From Candidatus Lindowiibacteriota bacterium (GTDB lineage: Bacteria; Lindowbacteria; 2-12-FULL-62-27): a DNA stretch of 17,222 nucleotides. The position numbers were made by a program, and so were the translations under genes. The stretch covers positions 1-17,222 of the forward strand of contig JAHFCY010000041.1 in assembly GCA_023249255.1 (NCBI GenBank), given 5' to 3'. Shown here in pieces: positions 6,039 to 14,532 of the stretch (its first letter is position 1; the number at the start of each line of letters is the position of its first letter). The notes beneath the pieces were generated by a model. It did no database searches. It saw only the letters and a program-made list of their open reading frames with translations, and was not told the origin of the DNA.

Positions 6039-9000
6039 TTATTTTTTTTCGACGAGAATCGCCCAGGAGCGGTCTCGCAGGCTCACGGACAACCCGCCGC
6101 CTTCGGCGCGGACCGCGCGGGCGCCCGGACGAATCCGGATGATCGGCCGATTCGATCCGATTCCGTCAACAACCCCGCGGTCGAATTCGGTGTTGGCCGG
6201 GTCGGCCACGTCGACGAATTGCGCGGCTGACGCTTTTTCGAGCGGAACTTTGACCGACTGCGGATCATTTCCGGTTCGGATGACGACGATGACGCGCGAT
6301 CCTTCGCCCGAGCGCTGAAAGGCAATGACCGATTTTGCCGAATCGATCGGGATTACGCGGGCGGCGCCGGTCCGAAGCGCCGAAAACGCGTTGCGAACGG
6401 CGATCATGCGCTTGTAGTGATCGAGGAGATCGTCACGGATGACATACCCCGGATTGTCGTAGGGCATGAGATCCTTCCACAACATCGGCATGCGGTTTGA
6501 CGGGTCATCGGCGCCGAACATGCCGGCTTCGTCGCCATAATAGATCATCGGCGCGCCAATCCACGTCATTTGAAATGCCACGATGCGCTTGAGAACGTCG
6601 TAATCGGCGGACGAAGGCGGCGACGGATCGTAGTCGGGATTGTCATCCTGAATCCGGCCGCGTTTCCATCCGGCGCGGTTGTGGATCGCCGATGCGATTC
6701 GATCGGCGTCATGGCTGTCGAGGAGATTCTGGAGGACCTGATTCACCTGCGGCAGATACCAGTCCTGCATTTCCCCGAGCGACCGGCCGAATTCGGCGGA
6801 CGACATCGCGGACGTCTTGCCGCCGGGCAGAAAAAATCCGTAGACGCGCTTGGCGAACTCATAGTTCATGACGGCGTCATAATGCCGGCCGCGCAGGCGG
6901 TTCGCCGCGTTTTCCCAGATTTCCCCGGTGATGTACGCGTCGGGATTCACGCCCTTGACGAGTTTGCGCCAGTCCACCCAAAAATGTTCGTTGACATTTT
7001 CGGGCACGTCGAGACGCCAGCCGTCAACGCCATCGGAGGGATTGCCGTCGCCGTTCGGATCCATCCAGCGCGCCGTGATGTCGAAAATGTGGCGGCGGAT
7101 GCCGGGCAAAAGGCCATTTTCATTTTCGGCGTATTCCGGCAGGCCCGCAAATCCGGCCCAGCCGTCATACGTGAAACTCGGATCGCCCGGGCCGGCGGGC
7201 GTCACGTCCCACTTGCGGACCACGTACCAGTCCTTGTAGGGAGATTTTTTCATGTTCTTCACGAGGTCGCGAAACGCCCAGAAATCCGTTCCCGAATGAT
7301 TGAAGACGCCGTCGATGATGACTTTGAATCCCCGCCTGTGAGCCTCCTGCAGAAAATCGAGAAACAATTTGTCCGTGGGCGTGAAATGCCAGGCCGACGA
7401 ATCAGCGCCTTCGGTCGCCTGCGCTTTCGCGACGTCGCCTTTTTCCCCGAAGTTGTCGTCAATGTGCCGGTAATCGGCCGTGTTGTATTTGTGATAACTC
7501 GAAGCCTCAAACATCGGATTGAGGTATATGCCGGTCACGCCCAGATCCTCCAGATAGTCGAGCGACGCCTTGAGGCCGGCGAGATCGCCGCCGTAGAATC
7601 GCCCCCACACGCCATCGCCGCCGTAAAATTTCGCCGCCTCACCCGGCGTATTCGGCTTGTACCAGTCCCATCGCCACGGCACCACGCGATCGGGATCGTT
7701 GGACGGATCGCCGTTTCGCCAGCGATCGAGCATGATCTGGTACCAGACGACGTTTTTCGCCCAGTCCGGCGTGAGAAACGCGGGAGTCAGATCATGGCTG
7801 AACCACTGCGTGGTCTGGTCGATGCTGCGAAGCCCGTGCGTATTGGCGGTCGGCGTGTGATAGACGAGCGCGGACCCGTCGGTGAGTTCGAAAATATATT
7901 CAATCCGGGATTCGCCCGACGGCACGCCGAATGTGGCGCCGTAATAATCGAAACCGAGTTTAGAATAAAGTTTGTTCATCGTCCGGCGTTTGACGGGAGC
8001 GCGCGCGAAGCGCTGGATCAGCACGACGCCGCCCGCGTCCGCTTCCCGTGCGCGCAATCGCACGGAGACCTGATTCTTCGAGACCATGTTGAAATCGTCC
8101 AGATCGGACGGATCGTGGCGGAGAGCCGCAGACAGAATTCCGTTCGGCTGGGACGGACCAAAGTCCGCGCCGCGTTCACCGACATACACGCCGGAATTCA
8201 TTCCTCCGTGGCCGTCCGCGACGGAGAGATCGGCGGGCGACAGCGGATCGGTGATCCAGGTTTTTCCGTTCACGACAAATTTGTATTGATGCGCGCCATC
8301 CGGCAGTTCGAGAAAAGCCTCGTACGTTCCGTCGGCGCGTGCCGACAGGGGATTTTTCGCCGAGTCCCAGCTGTTGAATGTTCCGGCGACCGACACGTCT
8401 TCGACGGCGGCGTCTTTCGGGACGGACGGCCAGACGGGGTTGAACCAGAACCGCGTCAGGTTCGACCGGCGGACGATCAGCCGGCCGGCTGTGGAGTCAT
8501 ACCGGATTTCGACCACGCCCGGACGAATCGAACTGATTTCAACGGCCTTTCCCGCCCGCACCAGCGCAACCCGCGCCTGCATCTCGGCATCCGTCTTCGC
8601 CGGCTCCTTTGGTCCAAACATCTGCGCCGAATCAAAATTCAACATGAGCCTCACAGAAAGCGGCGTATCAGGACGCACGGGAATCAGCGCGCGCATTTTT
8701 CCGTCCGGCCCCGGTTCCATATTCAGTACGCCGTCCGGCGCGCCCACGATCTGAACTGACGGCCGAACCGGAATTTCAATGTCCTTGCCCACGCCCGGAC
8801 TGCCGTCGTCCACCGACAACCTCAGCCGATAGATTCCCGGACGCGCCGGCCGGATCGTGAGGATCGGGTCGGATGATGTGGAGGGCAATCCCTCGATCGT
8901 ATATTCCTCCGGGCCGATCTGCGTCCACGTATACGTGTTGATTATTTTTCCTTCCCGCGCCTGTGACGGCGATGCGTCCAGCCGGATGTCCCGGCCGAGA

Positions 9001-11786
9001 CTTCCCGCCGCGGGCACGCGAACGTCGGCAATGGCGCTGGGCGGGGCGGACGGGTCGGCCGACCAGCGCTCGGCGGATGGATCATAGGAAATTTTGTAGT
9101 AGCCGGTAGACGGGATGTCGAGCGGGATGTCCTTGCCGGGTTGTTCAAGTCCGCCGGCGTCGGACATGCCGCGGTTGACGTCCCAGCCGCCGTTCATGAC
9201 GAATTTGAATTGATACCGTCCTTTTTGAAAGAGCGTCGCAATCTCCCAGCGCGACTTCGAGGGAGCATAATCCAGGCGGAACGCCGGATCGTTCGGATTC
9301 CAATCATTGAACGTTCCGGCCAGGCCGACCGACTGATACGCCGGGGAAGACGCCGGAGTCTCCGAACGTCCCTCGACCTTCACGCCGACGCCTGCCACGA
9401 CAAATGCGGCCGACCGGGGGCCGAGCCGCAGATCCATTCGGCCGCCCTTGACCGACAAGGCCTCGCCGGTGACGAGCCGGACATAATCGCCGTCAGGCAA
9501 TTCCGGCGCCACCGCCAGCGCCAGATTCGTCAGCTTGTCCGTCCGGTTGAACGCGACCAGGACGCGGTCGTCGAAATAGGCGCGCACGAAAGCGTATTTG
9601 TCATTGTCGACCAGAAGAGGCCGGCGGTGGCCATATCGAAGCGCCGGATGATCGCGGCGGATTTTCGTCAAGCGCGAAAAAGAATCGAGCATCGCCTGTT
9701 CATCTTTGGAAAGCTGTTCGTCAAAGCGCATATCGCGCCTGTTATCCGGATCGCCCGCGCCCGTCATGCCGAATTCATCGCCGTAATACACCATCGGCAC
9801 GCCGTCGATCGACAGGATAAACGCCATCGCCATCTGCAGACGGTCGTATGCGGCCTCCTGATTGACCCGGGGCGGACGGACCCAGCCGACTTCCTCCTCG
9901 TCCTTCTCCTTCGGATCGGGCAGATCGCCGTCGGCGTAGGCCATGAACCGCGATTTGTCGTGATTGCCGACCAGCGGCGACATGAGCGTCTCCTTGCCGT
10001 ATACGCGCTCGGACGAGGACAGCGACGCCTCAAGATCGGCGAAGCCGGAATTTTTCTGGGCAAAGACGGATTTGACCGTGTCATACAGGGGAAAATCAAA
10101 TTGTCCGTCAAGCATGTTCGGGCCGACGAACGACATGATGCTTTCGCGGCTCATGTACGTTTCACCGACCATGAACAGCCGGCGATGGGCATTTTCCTCG
10201 ATCGTCTCACGCAGACGCGTGCGCAATTTTCTCCAGAAAAACTGCGGAACATGTTTCACGGCGTCCAGCCGGAAGCCGTCGAGGTCGAATTCCCGGGCCC
10301 ACCACGCGGAATTTTCGATCATCGCGCGGGACGCCTCTTCGTTCGTGAAATCGAACGTCGGCAGAAAGCGGTCGAACCACGTCGTGAACGGATGCTCGTC
10401 CCACAACCGCAGATTTTCGCGGCCGTCCGGAAGGCGCCGGGCGGCAAACCAGTCGGGATGCTGCTTCCATAAAGGATGCGAATCGTGAACGTGATTAACC
10501 ACAAGATCCGTGATGACTTTGAGTCCATGCGCATGCGCTGACGACACCAGAGCCTTGAGATCATCCGCACTGCCGAAATGCGGGTCGGTACGGTCGGCCG
10601 AGATCGGCCAGTATCCGTGGTAGCCGGTGTAGAGCCGGTAAGGAGCCGTAAATTCGCGGTAGGCGTCGGGCGGATTTTCGTTGACGGGCGTGATCCAGAG
10701 AACATTGACGCCGATCGAATCGAAATATCCCTCCTCAATTTTTTGCCGGATGCCTTTCCAGTCTCCGCCATGAAAATTGCCGGGCCGGAGCATATCGGCG
10801 GCTTTCGCGGGCGTGTCGTTGCTCCGGTCGGCATTGTAGAACCGGTCGGTGAACGCGAAATACAGGATTGCGTCCTGCCACGAAAATTCGGCGGCGGCAG
10901 GCCAGTGGAATCGGACGGCGTTGCCGGCCCGTCCGCGCGCGTCCGCCGCGATGACCCGCACCCAGGCGCCCTTCGGAACGGATCTCGCCGGAATCCGGAT
11001 GGTCCGATCCAGGCGGACGAATTTTCCCGCAACCGCGTTTCCGTTTGGAGACTCGACGACCACCGAAATGTCGCCGATCGAATCACTGCCTTCGATGATC
11101 CGAATCTGCGCGTCTGTCCCGTTGATCGTGTCCGGATACAGGCTCGGCGGGGTTCCGCCCCCGGGGCCTTCCACGGCGATGATCGAATTGTATCCGCCGA
11201 ATCCGTCTTCCGATTTGTTCGGATTTCCCGGGTCGGACAGCCAGGTGCCGTCCGCCACGAATTTGTAGAGGTATGTCCCGGGCTCAAGCAGGATATCCGC
11301 CTCGTAGACGCCGTCGCCGTCGGGATCGCGCAGGACCGTTTTGTCCTGGTTCCAGCCGTTGAACGATCCGGCCGCGACCAATTTTTTAGGTTTCGAGGAC
11401 GGCTTATAACTGAACCGGTGGCGCTCGCGATGGGAGACCACCGCCGTGATCACGCTCGAGATCCGGTGTCTGCCCCGCGCGTCGCGGATTTCGACGGGAA
11501 TATCGATGAGTCCGACGCGAGTCGGCGGGACATAGATCGAGAGCCGAACTGAATCCGGGTCGAACGACGCCGTGTAATCTTTGGAAGTTTCCACGCTCAA
11601 AGTTGATCCCGCATCCGGCTCGTAAAAACGGCTCATGTCCAGCATAAACGTGTCCCCGCCAACCACCGGCTGAACAGGGATAGCCCCGATGTAGGGATCA
11701 GCCAGAGCCGCAGGGCAGAAGAAGACCGCCAGAACAAATCCAATCGCAAACCGGATTCTGAACGAAGACATCATAAGGCGTCGCAC
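6039..11786 (-). CDS. Secreted doubly catalytic GH13 alpha-amylase (amylopullulanase-like)
   Basis: This 1915-aa exported enzyme has a signal peptide (about 1-29, cleavage after AALA) and an N-terminal beta domain (30-120). A CBM48/AMPK-type sandwich follows (AGSFNGW at 139-145), then GH13 catalytic domain 1 (about 303-800) with DLVVNH (427-432), nucleophile Asp508 (GFRLDAVKH), acid/base Glu542 (VGET) and Asp610 (NHD). A second sandwich (AGTFNDW, 823-829) and a PKD-like linker (920-1010) come next. A third sandwich (AGTFNSW, 1134-1140) leads to GH13 domain 2 (about 1340-1915) with DGVFNH (1492-1497), Asp1593 (GWRLDVPEN), Glu1622 (TGEIWEN) and Asp1693 (SHD). Both active sites look complete. 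The likely role is cleaving alpha-1,4 and possibly alpha-1,6 bonds in starch, glycogen or pullulan outside the cell. Domain 2 resembles neopullulanase/cyclomaltodextrinase types. The first codon is GTG at 11786; in-frame ATGs at 11774 and 11771 are equally plausible starts. No sugar transporter or regulator of the maltose type lies nearby. Confidence 0.95.
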   Translation of the reverse strand: MRRLMMSSFRIRFAIGFVLAVFFCPAALADPYIGAIPVQPVVGGDTFMLDMSRFYEPDAGSTLSVETSKDYTASFDPDSVRLSIYVPPTRVGLIDIPVEIRDARGRHRISSVITAVVSHRERHRFSYKPSSKPKKLVAAGSFNGWNQDKTVLRDPDGDGVYEADILLEPGTYLYKFVADGTWLSDPGNPNKSEDGFGGYNSIIAVEGPGGGTPPSLYPDTINGTDAQIRIIEGSDSIGDISVVVESPNGNAVAGKFVRLDRTIRIPARSVPKGAWVRVIAADARGRAGNAVRFHWPAAAEFSWQDAILYFAFTDRFYNADRSNDTPAKAADMLRPGNFHGGDWKGIRQKIEEGYFDSIGVNVLWITPVNENPPDAYREFTAPYRLYTGYHGYWPISADRTDPHFGSADDLKALVSSAHAHGLKVITDLVVNHVHDSHPLWKQHPDWFAARRLPDGRENLRLWDEHPFTTWFDRFLPTFDFTNEEASRAMIENSAWWAREFDLDGFRLDAVKHVPQFFWRKLRTRLRETIEENAHRRLFMVGETYMSRESIMSFVGPNMLDGQFDFPLYDTVKSVFAQKNSGFADLEASLSSSERVYGKETLMSPLVGNHDKSRFMAYADGDLPDPKEKDEEEVGWVRPPRVNQEAAYDRLQMAMAFILSIDGVPMVYYGDEFGMTGAGDPDNRRDMRFDEQLSKDEQAMLDSFSRLTKIRRDHPALRYGHRRPLLVDNDKYAFVRAYFDDRVLVAFNRTDKLTNLALAVAPELPDGDYVRLVTGEALSVKGGRMDLRLGPRSAAFVVAGVGVKVEGRSETPASSPAYQSVGLAGTFNDWNPNDPAFRLDYAPSKSRWEIATLFQKGRYQFKFVMNGGWDVNRGMSDAGGLEQPGKDIPLDIPSTGYYKISYDPSAERWSADPSAPPSAIADVRVPAAGSLGRDIRLDASPSQAREGKIINTYTWTQIGPEEYTIEGLPSTSSDPILTIRPARPGIYRLRLSVDDGSPGVGKDIEIPVRPSVQIVGAPDGVLNMEPGPDGKMRALIPVRPDTPLSVRLMLNFDSAQMFGPKEPAKTDAEMQARVALVRAGKAVEISSIRPGVVEIRYDSTAGRLIVRRSNLTRFWFNPVWPSVPKDAAVEDVSVAGTFNSWDSAKNPLSARADGTYEAFLELPDGAHQYKFVVNGKTWITDPLSPADLSVADGHGGMNSGVYVGERGADFGPSQPNGILSAALRHDPSDLDDFNMVSKNQVSVRLRAREADAGGVVLIQRFARAPVKRRTMNKLYSKLGFDYYGATFGVPSGESRIEYIFELTDGSALVYHTPTANTHGLRSIDQTTQWFSHDLTPAFLTPDWAKNVVWYQIMLDRWRNGDPSNDPDRVVPWRWDWYKPNTPGEAAKFYGGDGVWGRFYGGDLAGLKASLDYLEDLGVTGIYLNPMFEASSYHKYNTADYRHIDDNFGEKGDVAKAQATEGADSSAWHFTPTDKLFLDFLQEAHRRGFKVIIDGVFNHSGTDFWAFRDLVKNMKKSPYKDWYVVRKWDVTPAGPGDPSFTYDGWAGFAGLPEYAENENGLLPGIRRHIFDITARWMDPNGDGNPSDGVDGWRLDVPENVNEHFWVDWRKLVKGVNPDAYITGEIWENAANRLRGRHYDAVMNYEFAKRVYGFFLPGGKTSAMSSAEFGRSLGEMQDWYLPQVNQVLQNLLDSHDADRIASAIHNRAGWKRGRIQDDNPDYDPSPPSSADYDVLKRIVAFQMTWIGAPMIYYGDEAGMFGADDPSNRMPMLWKDLMPYDNPGYVIRDDLLDHYKRMIAVRNAFSALRTGAARVIPIDSAKSVIAFQRSGEGSRVIVVIRTGNDPQSVKVPLEKASAAQFVDVADPANTEFDRGVVDGIGSNRPIIRIRPGARAVRAEGGGLSVSLRDRSWAILVEKK

Positions 11787-11904
11787 CGTATCTCAGTTTC
11801 ATATGAGAATCCAGAAGCTTGGGATGGAACACCGGCGATCGGCACACCGGAAGGCAGGCCATTGAATATCCGATCGGGTCTGTGTTATTCATTTGACTGG
11901 GCGC

Positions 11905-12282
11905 ATGGAACTTGAAGAAAAAAAGCGGGTTTTGATTATCGATGACGAGCCGGATCTGATCGACGTCCTCACGCCGAGGCTGCAGGACATGGGGTACGAA
12001 GTGGAGGGACAGACCGATCCGGTCGAAGGCCGGCGGGCTGCCATCAAGAGCCGGCCCGACCTCATCATCCTCGACATCCGCATCCCGGGATGGAACGGCC
12101 TTGAACTCATGCAAAGCCTTACGCACCTTCCAAACCTTCAGGACGTGCCGATCCTGATCTACACGGCAAGTAAAGATTCCGAGGATGAGGCGATCGCGAA
12201 AACTCAGGGCGCGGCCGGCTATTTTGTCAAAGCCGTCAACGATGCCGGGTTGATTTCAGCGGTCAAACAATTTTTAGGCTGA
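11905..12282 (+). CDS. Stand-alone receiver-domain response regulator
   Basis: The protein is 125 aa from the ATG at 11905; an in-frame TTG at 11893 is a possible alternative. The whole protein is one receiver domain: acidic pocket IIDDEP (Asp13/Asp14), phospho-acceptor Asp57 (LIILDIRIPGWNG), Thr87 (ILIYTASKD) and Lys109. The usual Lys-Pro after beta-5 is Lys-Ala here (GYFVKAVND). There is no output domain, so it should act like CheY or Spo0F, as a phosphate relay or by binding a partner. It is divergent from the large amylase gene across a 118-bp gap and converges on the TRIC channel gene, the two coding regions overlapping by 9 bp at their stops. There is no neighbouring kinase. The gap holds an 8-bp palindrome CCGATCGG and only weak promoter matches (TTGAAT at 11862 upstream of the start). 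Confidence 0.92.
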   Translation: MELEEKKRVLIIDDEPDLIDVLTPRLQDMGYEVEGQTDPVEGRRAAIKSRPDLIILDIRIPGWNGLELMQSLTHLPNLQDVPILIYTASKDSEDEAIAKTQGAAGYFVKAVNDAGLISAVKQFLG

Positions 12283-12963
12283 AGCGTTCTCCAGAGGAAA
12301 CTCCCGGTTGATCTCCCTGAATCGAAGCGCGACGATGATCACCGGCGACGCAAGCGCAAAGACGGCCTTGTAGGCCAGACCGCCCATCGCCGGTTCCAGA
12401 ATCGGCCGCTCGTATCGCAGCAGCGCCGCCACGGCGCCGCCCAGGACACACCATGTGATGTAGTGCACACCCCGGAACGCATAGGGCTTTTCTCCGGCAA
12501 TCACATCCCGGATCACACCACCTCCGGCCCCGCTCAGGGCCGAAAAGGCGATCACGCCGAAAAACGGAAGACCGATCTTCAGCGCCACGGTCGCGCCGAT
12601 CATGACAAATACCGCCAGCCCCACCGCGTCCGCCCGCGCCAGCAGGCGGTTGGCCGACGCCTGAATCCGCGCGGACCGGAACGTGAGGTAGTCGGCGGCG
12701 AAATACACCAACAGCGACGCGATCAGGACGCACGCGATGTACATCCAGCCGTCCGGTTCGAGAACCGACGGCATGAGATTGACAAGGACGTTGCGGATCG
12801 TTCCGCCGCCGAGGGCCGTGCAAAAGGCCAGTGTCAGAACGCCCCAGAAATTGTACTGCTTCTGCTTGCCCAGGATGGCCCCGGAAATGGCGAACGCAAA
12901 GGTGCCGACCAGATCAAACGCGGTGATGACCGCCGAAATCTGATCAGCCATCGACAGCGGCAT
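12274..12963 (-). CDS. TRIC/UPF0126-family cation channel
   Basis: This 229-aa membrane protein has seven predicted helices made of two internally repeated halves. Each half has the family signature: FDLVGTFAFAISG (16-28) with GGGTIRNVL (52-60), then ADAVGLAVFVMIG (111-123) with GGGVIRDVI (147-155). The glycine-rich kinks and the arginines after them are the features of trimeric intracellular cation channels, whose bacterial members conduct K+ across the inner membrane (E. coli YicG is of this family). The ATG at 12963 begins 15 bp after the stop of the semialdehyde-dehydrogenase-like gene, so the two form a likely operon. The stop overlaps the convergent receiver gene. The helix and motif pattern is clear. 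Ion selectivity in this organism is not known from sequence. Confidence 0.92.
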   Translation of the reverse strand: MPLSMADQISAVITAFDLVGTFAFAISGAILGKQKQYNFWGVLTLAFCTALGGGTIRNVLVNLMPSVLEPDGWMYIACVLIASLLVYFAADYLTFRSARIQASANRLLARADAVGLAVFVMIGATVALKIGLPFFGVIAFSALSGAGGGVIRDVIAGEKPYAFRGVHYITWCVLGGAVAALLRYERPILEPAMGGLAYKAVFALASPVIIVALRFREINREFPLENASA

Positions 12964-12978
12964 GACCGCGCCGCCGCC

Positions 12979-13305
12979 TCAAGCCGCTTCGAGAAACATC
13001 ATGGAAGCGATGTGAACCACGCCGGCGCCGGCGCGGATAAACACCGGCTCGTATTCCGCCGCGACGATGTCGTCTCGCGAGAAATAGACGAGATCGACCC
13101 GGTTCAACACATCGTGCAGAATCGCCTCGGCGGTGAAGACATGTCCGCCGAAACGGATTTCCATGCCGGCCAGTTCGGGCGGGACGAGGACGCGCATTTT
13201 TTCAACCGGAGCGCGACGCAGGGCCAGCACATTCAGCGCCTCTTCAATTCCATCGGCCGTGGCGCCCACCACCGCCGTCTTCCTCCAGTCGGGATACATG
13301 AGCAT
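12979..13305 (-). CDS. Solitary degenerate NAD-binding domain of aspartate-semialdehyde dehydrogenase type
   Basis: This 108-aa protein begins at the ATG at 13305, favoured by GAGGGGG upstream; the frame opens at 13341. Its order of motifs follows the first 100 or so residues of aspartate-semialdehyde dehydrogenase. TAVVGATADGIEEALNVLAL matches AVVGATGxVGxExLxVL. RRAPVEKMRVL matches RxFPVxxLRLL, ELAG matches the SAG step, and RVDLVYFSRDD matches GVDIALFSAGG. RAGAGVVHIAS stands where KAGAxVIDNSS would be. The nucleotide-binding glycines are partly lost, the NSS segment is gone, and the catalytic cysteine/histidine domain is absent altogether. It cannot be a working dehydrogenase: it is either a decayed remnant or a small repurposed Rossmann-like protein. 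The open frame, ribosome site and tight spacing to the TRIC channel gene favour expression. Homology is my reading by eye. Confidence 0.65.
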   Translation of the reverse strand: MLMYPDWRKTAVVGATADGIEEALNVLALRRAPVEKMRVLVPPELAGMEIRFGGHVFTAEAILHDVLNRVDLVYFSRDDIVAAEYEPVFIRAGAGVVHIASMMFLEAA

Positions 13306-13458
13306 ATCGGGTTTTCCCCCTCGATCAGAATGATGACACAACGTTTCCCTTGATAGTTCGGAAAATCCGACAGGGGACTTGAGGCGGAGGCGCGGGCGGG
13401 ACGGTCACCCCGCTCCCGGCCATCCCTGGCCTGCACGGGATTCCCTTCATCCCGACGG
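13306..13458. other. Gap between antiporter and semialdehyde-dehydrogenase-like gene
   Basis: These 153 bp contain a GC-rich imperfect hairpin near 13399-13418, a small GGGAT/ATCCC inverted repeat near 13438-13453 and an 8-bp direct repeat GACGGTCA (13400-13407 and 13454-13461). No T-run follows either hairpin on the leftward transcript, so I do not call a terminator. No convincing promoter was seen. Confidence 0.3.
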
Positions 13459-14532
13459 TCAGATGAAATAAAACGCGATGGAGAGGATCAGATAGACGGT
13501 GATGAGCTGGGCGCCCTCCAGCCAGTTACAGCGGCCGTCGGACGAGAGGTAATTGACGATCATCACGGCGAACAGCACCGCGATGATTTCAAACAGGCTG
13601 AAGATCAGCGTGAATCCAAGACCGAAAATTCCGCTGATCAGCATGAGGATCGGCACGACGAACAGGGCGTTCTGGGTGGCGGAACTGGTGCCGATTTCGA
13701 TGGAGAGATCGAGGTTGTTCTGAACGGCGAACTGGATGGCGTTGCTGTTTTCAGCGATGTTGGAAATCATGGCGATCACCACGACTCCGATGAACGTCTG
13801 GCTCAACCCCAGGTCCCGGCCGGCCGACTCGACGCAGTGAACCACGAATTCCGCTTCGAGCGCGGCGAAAAATGTCGCGACGGCCAGGACAACTCCCGCC
13901 TGCGGTTTGGTCACCCGGATCGGGATGTGCGACGCCTGCAGTCCATCGGCGGCGTCAAAGAGATGTTTATGCGTATACAATGAAAAAATGAGGCCGGCGA
14001 CATAAATTCCGGCCAGCACAACGGCCACGGCGTTGCTCAGAAGCTGGACGTGCATCGGAAAATTCTTGACGGTGATCGAGTAGATGGTCGGGATCGACAG
14101 GCCAATGACCGCGATGATCAGCATCGTGGACGACACGCCGGCCGCGTCCTTGTTGAACTGTTGTTCCTTGTATTTCAGGCCGCCGAAAAACACCGAAAGT
14201 CCGATCAGCATTAAAATATTTCCGATGATGCTCCCCACAATCGACGCTTTCACCACCTCGATCAGGCCCGCCTTCAGGGCAAAAACCGCGATGATGAGTT
14301 CGATGGCGTTGCCGAACGTGGCGGACATCAGCCCGCCGATCGTCGGATTGGTCTGGAGGGCGATCTGTTCGGCCGCAAATCCAATGGCGCGGGAAAGCGG
14401 TATGATCGCGGCGATCGACAGGAGAAAAATCATCGTCTGGTTCTGGGAAGAGAGCGCCACAGCGAAACTCACCGGGACCAGCCACAGCATCCACAGGAAA
14501 AAGCGCCCGATTGGCAGATAGCGGGATATCAT
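13459..14532 (-). CDS. Ca2+/H+ antiporter, CaCA/CAX family
   Basis: The protein is 357 aa from the ATG at 14532; a TTG twelve codons upstream (14568) is possible but not needed. It is a polytopic inner-membrane protein with about eleven helices and the two inverted alpha repeats of cation/H+ exchangers. Alpha-1 is GGLMSATFGNAIELIIAVFA (67-86) with acidic Glu78, followed by GSIIGNILMLIGLS. Alpha-2 is GVVVIAMISNIAENSNAIQF (249-268) with Glu261, followed by IGTSSATQNALFV (280-292). The central hydrophilic linker contains THKHLF. Family members export Ca2+ (sometimes Na+ or other cations) in exchange for protons. In alpha-2 the usual GNAAEH reads SNIAEN, so Gly and His are replaced. The gene is transcribed away from the divergent 407-aa gene and is 153 bp upstream of the semialdehyde-dehydrogenase-like gene. 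Confidence 0.93.
   Translation of the reverse strand: MISRYLPIGRFFLWMLWLVPVSFAVALSSQNQTMIFLLSIAAIIPLSRAIGFAAEQIALQTNPTIGGLMSATFGNAIELIIAVFALKAGLIEVVKASIVGSIIGNILMLIGLSVFFGGLKYKEQQFNKDAAGVSSTMLIIAVIGLSIPTIYSITVKNFPMHVQLLSNAVAVVLAGIYVAGLIFSLYTHKHLFDAADGLQASHIPIRVTKPQAGVVLAVATFFAALEAEFVVHCVESAGRDLGLSQTFIGVVVIAMISNIAENSNAIQFAVQNNLDLSIEIGTSSATQNALFVVPILMLISGIFGLGFTLIFSLFEIIAVLFAVMIVNYLSSDGRCNWLEGAQLITVYLILSIAFYFI

Noticed and set aside
6570-11552. Very long open frames on the + strand opposite the amylase gene (729, 443 and 324 codons, all in one phase).
   Set aside because: They lie in a single antisense phase of a well-supported GH13 gene, and the products are Arg/His/Val-rich with no domain. 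High GC and codon bias in the real gene remove stops from this phase.
13399-13455. Leftward strand reads GAAGGGAATCCCGTG then GTGACCGTCCCGCC, recalling fragments of a cobalamin riboswitch.
   Set aside because: The conserved blocks are not in the right order or spacing, the core CGCnACUGU element is missing, and neither neighbouring gene is a B12 gene.
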